The translations under genes and the position numbers were made by a program. A stretch of 64,000 nt of DNA from Bacteroides eggerthii (GTDB lineage Bacteria; Bacteroidota; Bacteroidia; Bacteroidales; Bacteroidaceae). Shown one piece after another: positions 27,034 through 35,385 of this stretch. The number at the start of each line of letters is the position of its first letter. The first letter of the stretch is position 1. The stretch spans positions 682,001 to 746,000 of the forward strand of contig NZ_CP102258.1 in assembly GCF_025146565.1 (NCBI RefSeq), written 5' to 3'. Under the pieces are notes generated by a model. The model searched no databases, was not told where the DNA came from, and saw only the letters and a list, made by a program, of their open reading frames with translations.

Positions 27034-29115
27034 ATGAAGAAAAAATTCTTATACATAGCACTGTTCGCTCTTACACTGGCTGCATGCTCGGAACAAGAAA
27101 TCATTGAACAACCGTCTACCTCACCCGAGGAGACGGAAGTTCAACTTCCGGCAGACGTCACTTCGGGCGAACTGCTGATAAAGTTCAAGCCTGAAATGAC
27201 TGCCATCCTCGACCGGACGATGACACGCGCCACAAGAAGCGGTAGTGCCATGACCCGTTCGGGCATTCCGTCTACCGATGAGGTGCTTGACATTTTAGGA
27301 GGATACCACTTTGAGCGTATATTTCCCGTAGACTCCAGAAACGAAGAACGTACCCGCACCGCCGGACTGCACCTGTGGTACTTGGTGAAATTCGATGAAA
27401 ATACGGATTTGCAGCAGGCTGCCAACCGTCTCAGCCGTTTGGGAGAGATTTCGAAGGTACAAGGAAACAGCCGCATCAAACGTGCTTATAACACCGGAAA
27501 CTACCGTACTTACATCAGCGAAGCAGCCCTGCAACAGAAAGCGGCTACGCGCGCGGCAACCAACAGCACTTTTTCAGATCCGGGATTGCAATTCCAATGG
27601 CACTATAACAATACGGGAACAAACCCGTTTGATAATCCGGAGAATGGAGCAGAATCAATAGCCGGATGCGACGTAGGCTGTGTAGAGGCATGGGCAAAGT
27701 GCAAAGGAGACCCCTCTATCATCGTTGCCGTACTGGATGAAGGCGTAATGTACACCCACCCCGACCTGAAAGACAACATCTGGGTGAACGAACAGGAAAA
27801 TCTGTATAGCGATGAAGATAATGACGGAAACGGATATAAAGACGACAGATACGGTTATAACTTCGTAACGAACAGCGCCATTATCTCATGGACAGATACC
27901 TACGACACCGGACATGGAACACACGTTGCCGGAAGCATTGCGGCCGTAAACGGCAATGGCAAAGGTGTTTGCGGCATCGCCGGCGGAGACGGCACTGCAA
28001 ACTCAGGCGTGAAGATTATGTCGTGCCAGGTATTTGCAGGACAAGGCGGCGTTACGCTGAGCGCGGAAGCCCAAGCCATTAAATATGCCGCCGACAACGG
28101 AGCAGTAATCCTGCAATGCAGCTGGGGATATAACTCGGCAGACGCCAATGCAATAGATGGATTTGTACCGGGCCCGGCAACCGAGGCAGAATGGACCAAG
28201 CTCTATCCGCTGGAAAAAGAAGCCCTGGATTACTTCATCAACAATGCAGGTTCTCCCAATGGAGTGATAGACGGCGGTATCGCCATCTTTGCATCGGGTA
28301 ATGAATATGCCAAAATACCGGCTTTCCCCAGCGCCTATTCCAAATGCATATCCGTAAGTTCAATAGCCGCCGACTTCACACCGGCGTCCTATACCAACTT
28401 CGGCACAGAAGTGGACATCTGCGCTCCGGGCGGTGACGTACAGTATTATAGCCAAGCAGGAAAAGGAGAACCGGAATATTGGCTAGAAGAAAATCCGGAA
28501 GCATCGGGCTCCATTCTTTCCACTATGATACAAAACGGAAAACCTGCCTACGGCTATATGGACGGGACCTCAATGGCGTGCCCGCACGTATCGGGCGTAG
28601 CAGCTTTAGGATTGTCATACGCCGTAAAACAACGTCGCCATTTCAAGGCGGACGAATTTGTGAAACTATTGAAAGAATCGGTGAAACCTGTCAACTCTTT
28701 CTATACGGGAACTAAAAAGTTCTACAGAAACAGCGCTTCTCATGGTGCTTCGCTCACCCAGATGAACTTGTCTGCCTATATCGACAAAATGGGTACCGGA
28801 GCAGCCAATGCCGGCATATTGCTGAACAACATCGAAGGAAGCGGTTCGGACATGAAAGTGCCCAATGTATATGTGGCGGAAAACGCCGAATCTACCATCA
28901 ATCTGGCCGGCTTCTTCATAGACGGCGAGAAACTGACTTATACTTGTACGTCAAGCGACGAAGCCGTTGCGAAAGTAACCGTCAACGGTACGCTGATGAA
29001 GGTAACCGGAGTAAAAACCGGTTCGGCTCACATCACAGTGAAGGTAAGTAACGGTACGGAACAGACCATCACCGTTACCGTTCGCAAGAAAGCTAACGAC
29101 AACGGTTGGATGTAA
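27034..29115 (+). CDS. Subtilisin-family (S8) serine protease lipoprotein
   Basis: A 693 aa lipoprotein (lipobox LAAC, C18). A fervidolysin-like N-terminal propeptide region (about residues 40-150, GELLIKFKPEM) precedes the S8 catalytic domain. The residues are D235 (VAVLDEGV), H294 (DTGHGTHVAG), oxyanion N423 (FASGNE) and S513 (MDGTSMACPHVSG). The last 90 residues are a Big_2-like Ig domain (SDEAVAKVTVNGTLMKVTGV). It should cleave proteins at the cell surface or in the periplasm and feed peptides to the SusCD pair. It follows the BACON-LRR gene by 68 bp, the largest gap in the operon, with no terminator in between. All catalytic residues are intact, so activity is expected. Confidence 0.93.
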   Translation: MKKKFLYIALFALTLAACSEQEIIEQPSTSPEETEVQLPADVTSGELLIKFKPEMTAILDRTMTRATRSGSAMTRSGIPSTDEVLDILGGYHFERIFPVDSRNEERTRTAGLHLWYLVKFDENTDLQQAANRLSRLGEISKVQGNSRIKRAYNTGNYRTYISEAALQQKAATRAATNSTFSDPGLQFQWHYNNTGTNPFDNPENGAESIAGCDVGCVEAWAKCKGDPSIIVAVLDEGVMYTHPDLKDNIWVNEQENLYSDEDNDGNGYKDDRYGYNFVTNSAIISWTDTYDTGHGTHVAGSIAAVNGNGKGVCGIAGGDGTANSGVKIMSCQVFAGQGGVTLSAEAQAIKYAADNGAVILQCSWGYNSADANAIDGFVPGPATEAEWTKLYPLEKEALDYFINNAGSPNGVIDGGIAIFASGNEYAKIPAFPSAYSKCISVSSIAADFTPASYTNFGTEVDICAPGGDVQYYSQAGKGEPEYWLEENPEASGSILSTMIQNGKPAYGYMDGTSMACPHVSGVAALGLSYAVKQRRHFKADEFVKLLKESVKPVNSFYTGTKKFYRNSASHGASLTQMNLSAYIDKMGTGAANAGILLNNIEGSGSDMKVPNVYVAENAESTINLAGFFIDGEKLTYTCTSSDEAVAKVTVNGTLMKVTGVKTGSAHITVKVSNGTEQTITVTVRKKANDNGWM

Positions 29116-29127
29116 TTAAAATTATCA

Positions 29128-29943
29128 ATGAAACCCATTACTTGGATACAGCTATTTATACTCTGTGCAGGAATCGGACAGGCTTGGGCGGTTAAAGCCC
29201 AAGACGTCCGCTTTCTCTCACAAGAGAAAATCGACTCGCTCATAAATCCGCCGTTGATGAAACAGGGGGATGAGATACTGCGTTTCGAGAAAACTGTACA
29301 GAATATTGGAACACTGACCGAAGATGACGCTCCGCGGGCTTGCAGCTTCACATACACCAATGTAAGCAAAGCGCCGGTTGTCATCACCCGCGTAAGGACA
29401 ACTTGCGGCTGTACGGCGGCAGATGCCTATACAGGAAAAGTACTTCCGGGCGAAACGCGAACCATCACGCTGACTTACCACCCGAAAAATCATCCCGGAA
29501 CGATAGATACGAACACTTTCGTCTATCTATCTTCTTCGGATAAAACCCCGGTGGCACGCCTGACACTGATAGGAAACGTCATTCCCGGAGCCGACGAATG
29601 GGCACGCTACCCATATGCAATGGGAAAACTGAGACTGAAACAAAACCAACTGGAATTTCGGGAAGTAGCTGCCGGAAAGCAGCCTTCGGAACGAATTCTA
29701 TGCGGTAACAGCGGAGACAAGCCGCTGCGTTTGTCAGCACTCATCATTCCTAAATTCGCAACTTTCCGCACAGAGCCGGAAGTTATTCAGCCGGGCAGTG
29801 AAGCCGATATCGTAGTAACGGTCAACGCATCGCTCATTCCCGCGGAAAAAGGGAAATCATTCACCTTCCCGATTATTCTTGAAGGAGTGGATGCACGCCC
29901 TTCGGACCGGACATTAAATATAAAAGTAAACTGTATTAAGTAA
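29128..29943 (+). CDS. Secreted DUF1573 protein
   Basis: A 271 aa protein with a signal peptide (ending near WAVKAQ, no lipobox). The DUF1573 signature is present: FTYTNVSKAPVVITRVRTTCGCT, followed by PGETRTITLTYHPKN. A second Ig-like/MSP-like repeat follows (FREVAAGKQPSERILCGNSGDKPLRL to the C-terminus). The family is abundant in Bacteroidetes, exported, and of unknown function; the fold resembles ASPM/SPD-2/Hydin-type Ig domains that mediate protein contacts. It starts 12 bp after the protease gene and so is part of the operon. A scaffold role within the surface or periplasmic complex is a guess. Confidence 0.85.
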   Translation: MKPITWIQLFILCAGIGQAWAVKAQDVRFLSQEKIDSLINPPLMKQGDEILRFEKTVQNIGTLTEDDAPRACSFTYTNVSKAPVVITRVRTTCGCTAADAYTGKVLPGETRTITLTYHPKNHPGTIDTNTFVYLSSSDKTPVARLTLIGNVIPGADEWARYPYAMGKLRLKQNQLEFREVAAGKQPSERILCGNSGDKPLRLSALIIPKFATFRTEPEVIQPGSEADIVVTVNASLIPAEKGKSFTFPIILEGVDARPSDRTLNIKVNCIK

Positions 29944-29965
29944 CGATAAAAACAAGAAATTCGAT

Positions 29966-30445
29966 ATGAAGAATATTTTCAAATTAATGGCTTTGTTCGC
30001 CTTCCTGTTCTGTTTCTCTTCCTGTGAAGATGACGAACCGGTAATCCCGACCTTAGAAGTTACTCCCGCCAATCTGGAGGGTACATGGAAACTTGCCGAA
30101 TGGAACGGAGCTTCTTTGGATGAAGGTACATACTGTTATGTGATTTTCAACCGCAAGGAACAAACTTTCGAAATGTACCAGAAGTTCGACAGTATGTATG
30201 CCCGTTACATTACCGGTAGTTTCAGCATTGAAAACAATCCTTATTTGGGTTATATCATCAGCGGAGTTTATGACTATGGTAACGGTGACTGGAACAATAA
30301 ATATATCGTAACTGATTTATTGGAAAGCGGTTCAATGACTTGGACATCAAAAGATGATGAAAGCGATGTAAACAAATACATCCGCTGTGAAAAAGTTCCC
30401 GAAGAAATCATCGCGGAAGCCAAAGTTGACAAAGACGAAGAATAA
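29966..30445 (+). CDS. Small lipocalin-like lipoprotein
   Basis: A 159 aa lipoprotein (lipobox FSSC, C20, then EDDE, which resembles a surface-export signal). The segment LEGTWKLAEWNGASLDEGTYCYVIFN is characteristic of the lipocalin-like fold common in Bacteroides. The rest is a small beta barrel with many Tyr and Asn, and the tail is charged (VPEEIIAEAKVDKDEE). No ligand is known. It is the last gene of the SusC operon, 22 bp after the DUF1573 gene and 50 bp before a strong terminator. Confidence 0.75.
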   Translation: MKNIFKLMALFAFLFCFSSCEDDEPVIPTLEVTPANLEGTWKLAEWNGASLDEGTYCYVIFNRKEQTFEMYQKFDSMYARYITGSFSIENNPYLGYIISGVYDYGNGDWNNKYIVTDLLESGSMTWTSKDDESDVNKYIRCEKVPEEIIAEAKVDKDEE

Positions 30446-30496
30446 TACTCGGAATTTTCATTTTTTTTTCATAAAAATTACTCTATAAAACGAACT

Positions 30497-30530
30497 AAGG
30501 GGACCGTCCGCGAAGGATAGTCCCCTTTTT
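30497..30530 (+). terminator. Terminator of the SusC operon
   Basis: An AAGGGGAC/GTCCCCTT stem (30497-30504 with 30520-30527) is followed by a T-run. It closes the nine-gene operon. Confidence 0.9.
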
Positions 30531-30549
30531 AATATTAAAATTATCTTAT

Positions 30550-31323
30550 TCAATAAGAAACGCTCACAGCTATCCCCATTTCCTTTACCAATACTGCAAT
30601 ACGGTCCAATTCCTCATGAGTGGCCTTTTGCAGGTCGTGGTCGGGAGTTTCGCGGTCAATGGTATAAATCATTACCTGTCGGGGAGAAATCTCCTTAACG
30701 GCCTCTAACCAAGGCAAAACATACCTATCGGAAGTATTGTCCATATCCTTATCCTGAAAACCGCCCTTCAGGAACATGGTTTGGATAATACAATTACCCT
30801 TGAAAGCTTTCATACCGTCAATTATTTCACGAACAGAATAATGTCCTGTCGGACGGTCAAGTTCATGGATATAAGCTTCATCTACCGTATCCAGTTTCAG
30901 AATATTGTTATCCACCCTACTCAAGGCTTCGAATACGGCAGGACGGTGAATGAAAGTTGAATTGCTCAATACGCTGACTTTAGCTTCCGGAAAATATTTA
31001 TCGCGCAAGGCAAGTGTATCCTCTATAATTTCAGGAAAATGCGGATGTGCAGTCGGTTCTCCGTTTCCGGCAAAAGTCAGTACATCGGGAACAGGCCCGT
31101 TCTTCTGCATGTCTTGCAAACGGGCTTCCAAAGCAGCACGTACTTCTTCACGTGTGGGAAGCGGCTTCTTAGGACGATGATCGGAATTAAACCCACACTC
31201 ACAGTAAATGCAGTCGAAAGTACATACCTTACCGTCTTCCGGCAACAGATTAATTCCCAAAGATACTCCCAAACGGCGGGAATGGACAGGACCGAATATG
31301 GGAGAGGGATAAATGACAGTCAT
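30550..31323 (-). CDS. Radical SAM protein (COG0731-like)
   Basis: A 257 aa enzyme with the radical SAM cluster motif C34-x3-C38-x2-C41 (VCTFDCIYC). The preceding GPVHSRRLGVSLGINLLP is typical of COG0731 (wyosine-type Fe-S oxidoreductases) proteins. The segment LTFAGNGEPTAHPHF matches the SAM-binding GGE-like motif. The eukaryotic/archaeal relatives make tRNA wyosine, but bacteria lack that pathway, so the substrate here is unknown. No C-terminal SPASM cluster is seen. It stands alone on the minus strand and converges on the SusC operon terminator. Confidence 0.85.
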   Translation of the reverse strand: MTVIYPSPIFGPVHSRRLGVSLGINLLPEDGKVCTFDCIYCECGFNSDHRPKKPLPTREEVRAALEARLQDMQKNGPVPDVLTFAGNGEPTAHPHFPEIIEDTLALRDKYFPEAKVSVLSNSTFIHRPAVFEALSRVDNNILKLDTVDEAYIHELDRPTGHYSVREIIDGMKAFKGNCIIQTMFLKGGFQDKDMDNTSDRYVLPWLEAVKEISPRQVMIYTIDRETPDHDLQKATHEELDRIAVLVKEMGIAVSVSY

Positions 31324-31406
31324 TTTATTTCTAATTTTTCACCTATTTTCTACGTTTTTCAACGGCAAATATAGAAAATTGCTATAAAAAACGACTTAAT
31401 TGCTCT

Positions 31407-33431
31407 TTAAAACTTAATACGAAGCTGCATCTGCAAGTCCGTTTTTTTATTTCCCTCTATCAAATCGTTACCCGAACCGATGGTTGCACGATCCTGATAG
31501 ACGGTTTGCCCGAACTTAACGAGAAACATAAAAGTTTTGTTCAAGTCATAACGTACATGAGCAGAATAACGAAACCCTCTGCCATAAAAAGAAGGGGTGT
31601 AAAATGTATAAAGCAAGCCTTTTTCAGAAGCGTAAATCCGGGAGTCGTAATCGTCCGTATGAAAGTAAGTGCCTTGCACAGATACAGCCAAAGGAAATCC
31701 AGAAAATGTATAAGCACAAGACTGGCTACACTGCCAACCTTGTTTTCCCTCGAATTCATACCCTTTCCCATCTTGCTGGCGAAAATGGTTGTAATCGACC
31801 GTAGTACGGCACAGAAAACCTTTCGGCATATAAGTAAGCCTGCAACGGAACTTGTGATGATAGACAGGTAAGGTGACTTTCCCGCCTGTTTCCGGCACAT
31901 CCCTCTCCTTTTGCCTATACCGGTAATTAAAATATACCGATAAGTTTCTACGAGGAGAATAAGTGGCCTGAAACATCCCGTCCATACCTTGTGAAGGTTT
32001 GCTGATCCGATATTTCCACCAGGGAAAAGAAAACAAATCCAATGAAGCAAAAAATTTCCAATGTTCCAAAGGAGTTGCCTCTGCTGCCAGATACCAGCCG
32101 TTTTCATTCTGCGGCGTACCGCTTTCTCCGAAAGAATGGGAGAAGAAAGAGCAGTAATCATGCGAATAATAACGATGAATTAACAGCAGTTGATAACTTG
32201 TTAATAATCTATACTTCAATTGATTTAGCAAAGCATATCCTTGTTTTCCCACTGCTCCCTCTCCTACCCACACCAATTTTCCCAAACGATATTTATAATC
32301 CACACCCAGATTATAAAAATTATTTCCATGCAAATTGTATTTTGCATACTTCTTCAAGTCCGGTTCATAAGGATGATTGAAAAAATAATAAATACCTGTC
32401 ACCCCTATTTTCAGCTTATTCTTTTCATAAGTCAGGTTGCCTCCCGCTAATTGCATGGTAAAAACATCCATTTTATCAGCTTCTTTTTCCGTACGGTGCA
32501 GTCCTGTCTTGAAAATAGAAGTGATTTCCCCGTTTTTTACTACACCGTCCATAGAACGGTGCGAATAGAAAACAGAAAGCTCCAAGCAGCGGAGAAGTTC
32601 CATTGTAGCGGCTACCCCGCGAAAATAATTATATTCATCCGTAGAACTGTGTTTCCGAATTCCTCCCGTACGGTATTCCGATGTAGACATGGAAAACGTT
32701 TTTCCCAATCGGAAGTCCGTACTAAGCACCAGTCCTTGACCAAAACTCAACTTATAATTGCCCAATGCCAATGATTTCAATCTGCCCGAAGTTTTAAGCA
32801 GACAATAAAAAGAATAATAATCATATCCTTTTTTATTTTGCAAGGCAAAAAGCGGTTCACCCGCATCCTTCTCTCCCACTATTCCCATCTGCAAATAATC
32901 GCCATAACGAAAATCATACTTCAACGAATGATAAACAGCCGGTCCCAAATAGTTTTTATCATATCCCTTACGGGCATACAAAGGTACATCCATACGTGTC
33001 AGTATTTCCTGTTTACCATACTTCAATATCTTTTTCAAAGAAGGATAACCTGATTTATTCTCAACAGACTTTACACAGATAAAAGGCAATAATAACTCAA
33101 TAGTACGTTTATCCATTCCTTCTACCAGTTGTAATTCATAGACAGTCTGCATCTGTCCATGCACATACACATACGCCAAAAGATGTTCTATTTGAAATGC
33201 AGTCAGGAAAGGAAATTCTTCTAATTGCCGCTTGGTAGCAACATTGATATTAATCGGTTCCTGCAGACGCCTGGAAAGTTCTTCCAGTTCGTCTTCCCAG
33301 TTTCTTTCTTCCCCATCCATGGAAAGCTGTTCCAGATTTTCTTCCCACAGGGATACAGTCGTATTTTGAGCTACAAGCATAGGAGTTATTAACAGCATAC
33401 TTATAAAAACTCCTACCTTGATTATCGTCAT
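31407..33431 (-). CDS. Helix-hairpin-helix plus outer-membrane beta-barrel protein
   Basis: A 674 aa protein with a signal peptide (ending MLVAQ). A ComEA-like helix-hairpin-helix region follows (about residues 55-125: PININVATKRQLEEFPFLTAFQIEHLLAYV, then LQLVEGMDKRTIELLLPFI). The remaining 500 residues are beta-strand-rich with alternating aromatic residues and end in QLRIKF, as outer-membrane barrels do. This fusion is widespread in Bacteroidetes and uncharacterised. The HhH motif binds DNA in ComEA, so a role in nucleic-acid handling at the outer membrane is conceivable but unproven. The gene is divergent from the DUF4294 gene. Confidence 0.75.
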   Translation of the reverse strand: MTIIKVGVFISMLLITPMLVAQNTTVSLWEENLEQLSMDGEERNWEDELEELSRRLQEPININVATKRQLEEFPFLTAFQIEHLLAYVYVHGQMQTVYELQLVEGMDKRTIELLLPFICVKSVENKSGYPSLKKILKYGKQEILTRMDVPLYARKGYDKNYLGPAVYHSLKYDFRYGDYLQMGIVGEKDAGEPLFALQNKKGYDYYSFYCLLKTSGRLKSLALGNYKLSFGQGLVLSTDFRLGKTFSMSTSEYRTGGIRKHSSTDEYNYFRGVAATMELLRCLELSVFYSHRSMDGVVKNGEITSIFKTGLHRTEKEADKMDVFTMQLAGGNLTYEKNKLKIGVTGIYYFFNHPYEPDLKKYAKYNLHGNNFYNLGVDYKYRLGKLVWVGEGAVGKQGYALLNQLKYRLLTSYQLLLIHRYYSHDYCSFFSHSFGESGTPQNENGWYLAAEATPLEHWKFFASLDLFSFPWWKYRISKPSQGMDGMFQATYSPRRNLSVYFNYRYRQKERDVPETGGKVTLPVYHHKFRCRLTYMPKGFLCRTTVDYNHFRQQDGKGYEFEGKQGWQCSQSCAYTFSGFPLAVSVQGTYFHTDDYDSRIYASEKGLLYTFYTPSFYGRGFRYSAHVRYDLNKTFMFLVKFGQTVYQDRATIGSGNDLIEGNKKTDLQMQLRIKF

Positions 33432-33535
33432 TGATAATGAGCTATTTTCAAATTTATAGACAGCGAAGTTACCTTAAATTAGTTAATTGAACAAGGAAAA
33501 ACAAAAGCAATGCAACAACATTCCATAGAATGGTG

Positions 33536-33543
33536 TACTTTTG
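33536..33543 (+). promoter_or_regulatory. -7-like element directly before the DUF4294 start
   Basis: TACTTTTG fits TAnnTTTG but ends only four bases before the ATG at 33548. If used, the transcript would be leaderless or nearly so. No TTTG is found at the -33 distance. Confidence 0.35.
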
Positions 33544-33547
33544 TGCC

Positions 33548-34162
33548 ATGAACGGGCAGTTTAAAATAGTAATACTCATTGTGTTTCTCTTATCAGGAAG
33601 CCTCATTTGCCATGCCCAGCAAACCTCCAAAGAGAATGGAACGAAAAGTGTCTTCCTTACTCCTATGTGCGTTTATGAAGGTGACACCATTCCATACGTC
33701 AAACTGCCTACCGTCTACATTTTCAAACCGCTTAAATTCAAGAACAGGCGTGAAATGGCAAAGTACTACAAACTCATCCGCGATGTAAAGAAAGTACTTC
33801 CCATTTCCAAAGAAATCAACCGGGCAATTATCGAAACTTATGAATACTTGCAAACCATACCTACCGAAAAAGGACGGCAAAAGCATCTGAAAGCTGTGGA
33901 AAAAGGGCTGAAGGAACAGTATACTCCCCGAATGAAAAAACTCTCCTTCTCTCAAGGAAAGCTGTTGATTAAATTAGTGGACAGACAAACCCATTCCACT
34001 TCTTATGAATTGGTCAAAGCATTTATGGGACCTTTCAAAGCCGGATTCTATCAAACCTTTGCAGCATTGTTCGGTGCCAGTCTGAAAAAACAATATGATC
34101 CTACCGGAGACGATGCACTTACGGAAAGGGTGATTTTAATGGTAGAAAGCGGACAACTTTAA
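33548..34162 (+). CDS. Secreted DUF4294 protein
   Basis: A 204 aa protein with a signal peptide (MNGQFKIVILIVFLLSGSLICHAQ). The conserved region starts at YEGDTIPYVKLPTVYIFKPLKFKN and continues through a basic helical segment (YYKLIRDVKKVLPISKEI) to LSFSQGKLLIKLVDRQTHSTSYELVKAF, the pattern of DUF4294. The family is restricted largely to Bacteroidetes and has no known function. The start at 33548 is preferred over 33530 because the preceding six residues do not belong to a signal peptide. It is transcribed away from the HhH-barrel gene and toward the origin region. Confidence 0.8.
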   Translation: MNGQFKIVILIVFLLSGSLICHAQQTSKENGTKSVFLTPMCVYEGDTIPYVKLPTVYIFKPLKFKNRREMAKYYKLIRDVKKVLPISKEINRAIIETYEYLQTIPTEKGRQKHLKAVEKGLKEQYTPRMKKLSFSQGKLLIKLVDRQTHSTSYELVKAFMGPFKAGFYQTFAALFGASLKKQYDPTGDDALTERVILMVESGQL

Positions 34163-34184
34163 TAACCTTCATACACAGTTTTCA

Positions 34185-34348
34185 CCACTTATCCACAACC
34201 TGTTAAGAACATAGTTACTAACTGACAAACTAAAAGTCATAAACCACTTATTTACAAACCATTAATTCTGTTAATAACAAAATAAACAATTGTTTATTTC
34301 TCTGTCTGAAAACAGGTTGAAAAACAGTATTCCAACCACTTATTAACA
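34185..34348 (+). repeat. Three DnaA-box repeats, CCACTTATnnACA
   Basis: CCACTTATCCACA (34185-34197, containing the perfect DnaA box TTATCCACA at 34189-34197), CCACTTATTTACA (34244-34256) and CCACTTATTAACA (34336-34348) are all in the same orientation. The shared CCAC flank argues for a true repeat family rather than chance A+T-rich matches. Confidence 0.7.
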
Positions 34349-34354
34349 CCCATG

Positions 34355-34885
34355 TCATTTCAATTTATTGAATAAATCCCAAATAACAATACCTGCTGTG
34401 ACCGATACATTCAAAGAATGTTTCGTGCCATATTGTGGAATTTCAATGCAGCCATGAGAATGGTCAATAACTTCTTGTTGAACACCTTTTACTTCATTCC
34501 CCATTACTATGGTGTACTTCCTACTTTTATCTAAAGTCAACTCATTCAGCATGATACTGCCTTCGGCTTGTTCTACGGAATAAACCGTATAGCCCTCGTT
34601 CTTGAGGTTATCAACAGCTTCGACAGTGTTATTAACATACTTCCAGTCAACAGTAAATTCCGCTCCCAAAGCTGTTTTATGCATTTCAGGATGGGGTGGA
34701 GTAGCTGTAATGCCACACAGATAAATACATTCGATGCGAAAAGCGTCCGAAGTACGAAATACGGAACCTATATTATGCAAACTGCGAATATTATCCAATA
34801 CAACTGTGAGCGGCAGCTTTTCAGCTTCTTTAAATTCCTCTGTACTAATGCGATTAAGTTCGGTTATCTTCAGTTTTCTATTCAT
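34355..34885 (-). CDS. SpoU/TrmH-family RNA 2'-O-methyltransferase
   Basis: A 176 aa SPOUT-class methyltransferase that should methylate a ribose 2'-OH in tRNA or rRNA using SAM. All three SpoU motifs are present: NIRSLHNIGSVFRTSDAF (motif 1), YTIVMGNEVKGV (motif 2) and IPQYGTKHSLNVSVTAGIVIWD (motif 3, SAM-binding knot). It is a minimal version without an N-terminal RNA-binding extension. The ATG at 34885 is preferred to a TTG three codons upstream. It sits alone inside the proposed origin region, flanked by DnaA-box-like repeats. The exact RNA target is not predictable. Confidence 0.9.
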   Translation of the reverse strand: MNRKLKITELNRISTEEFKEAEKLPLTVVLDNIRSLHNIGSVFRTSDAFRIECIYLCGITATPPHPEMHKTALGAEFTVDWKYVNNTVEAVDNLKNEGYTVYSVEQAEGSIMLNELTLDKSRKYTIVMGNEVKGVQQEVIDHSHGCIEIPQYGTKHSLNVSVTAGIVIWDLFNKLK

Positions 34886-35150
34886 AACAATCAATTTTAC
34901 ATCTTTCGGTTTCCCACAAAGAGTATGTCTGCCGGCAAAGATACTTTTTTCCGTTCACATCCCTGTTAATAACCGTTGAAAAGGTGTCAATAGTACAGGG
35001 AAAGATTTTTAAAAATAATACTTGCATTATTCAAAGTAACACATATTACATGGGTATAACGAACAAACCAAAAAAGTTAGCCTAAATTTTCAAAGGCTAT
35101 ATAAACACATTTTTAAGCACTCTTTCACTAATAAATCTCTCTAAAGTTAT

Positions 35151-35158
35151 TAACTTTG
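35151..35158 (+). promoter_or_regulatory. -7 element of the nadA promoter
   Basis: TAACTTTG fits TAnnTTTG. Using it would give nadA a leader of about 220 bases, in which ATGAAG..TATGAG (35180-35197) can pair with CTCATA..CTTCAT (35270-35289). Confidence 0.45.
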
Positions 35159-35385
35159 CGGTTTATCAACAAGGTGTTAATGAAGTGAAGTTATGAGAGA
35201 GTAGGGGACTTATTATCAAGCGGTATAACCCTTATTTCATACGTTAATAACCGGAGTATAAAGTTTTACCTCATACTAATAACTTCATGGACAAGAAAAA
35301 TCGTATTAACTTGTCCACACTATTAACAGCCTATCATCACTATCAAAGGATTTTTAAAGAAAGAAGAGAAATAAAAATTATTATT

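Larger units (their letters stand above)
34163..35385. other. Probable chromosomal replication origin region (oriC)
   Basis: This stretch surrounds the TrmH-type gene and includes two gene-free segments, 34163-34354 and 34886-35385. Counts by eye on the top strand change from C excess (34441-34560: C 29, G 15) to G excess (35581-35640 and 35701-35760: G 38, C 21). The plus-strand gene DUF4294 on the left is still C-rich. The segments carry one perfect DnaA box, two variants in the same context, and further TTATnAACA-like sites (34964-34972 reverse, 35163-35171). They are also A+T-rich. A switch from C to G excess in the 5'-3' direction is what an origin, not a terminus, shows. Confidence 0.65.

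Noticed and set aside
35287..35385. Extended N-terminus of NadA
   Set aside because: The 33 extra residues are low complexity, outside the family and fall in the leader/origin DNA.
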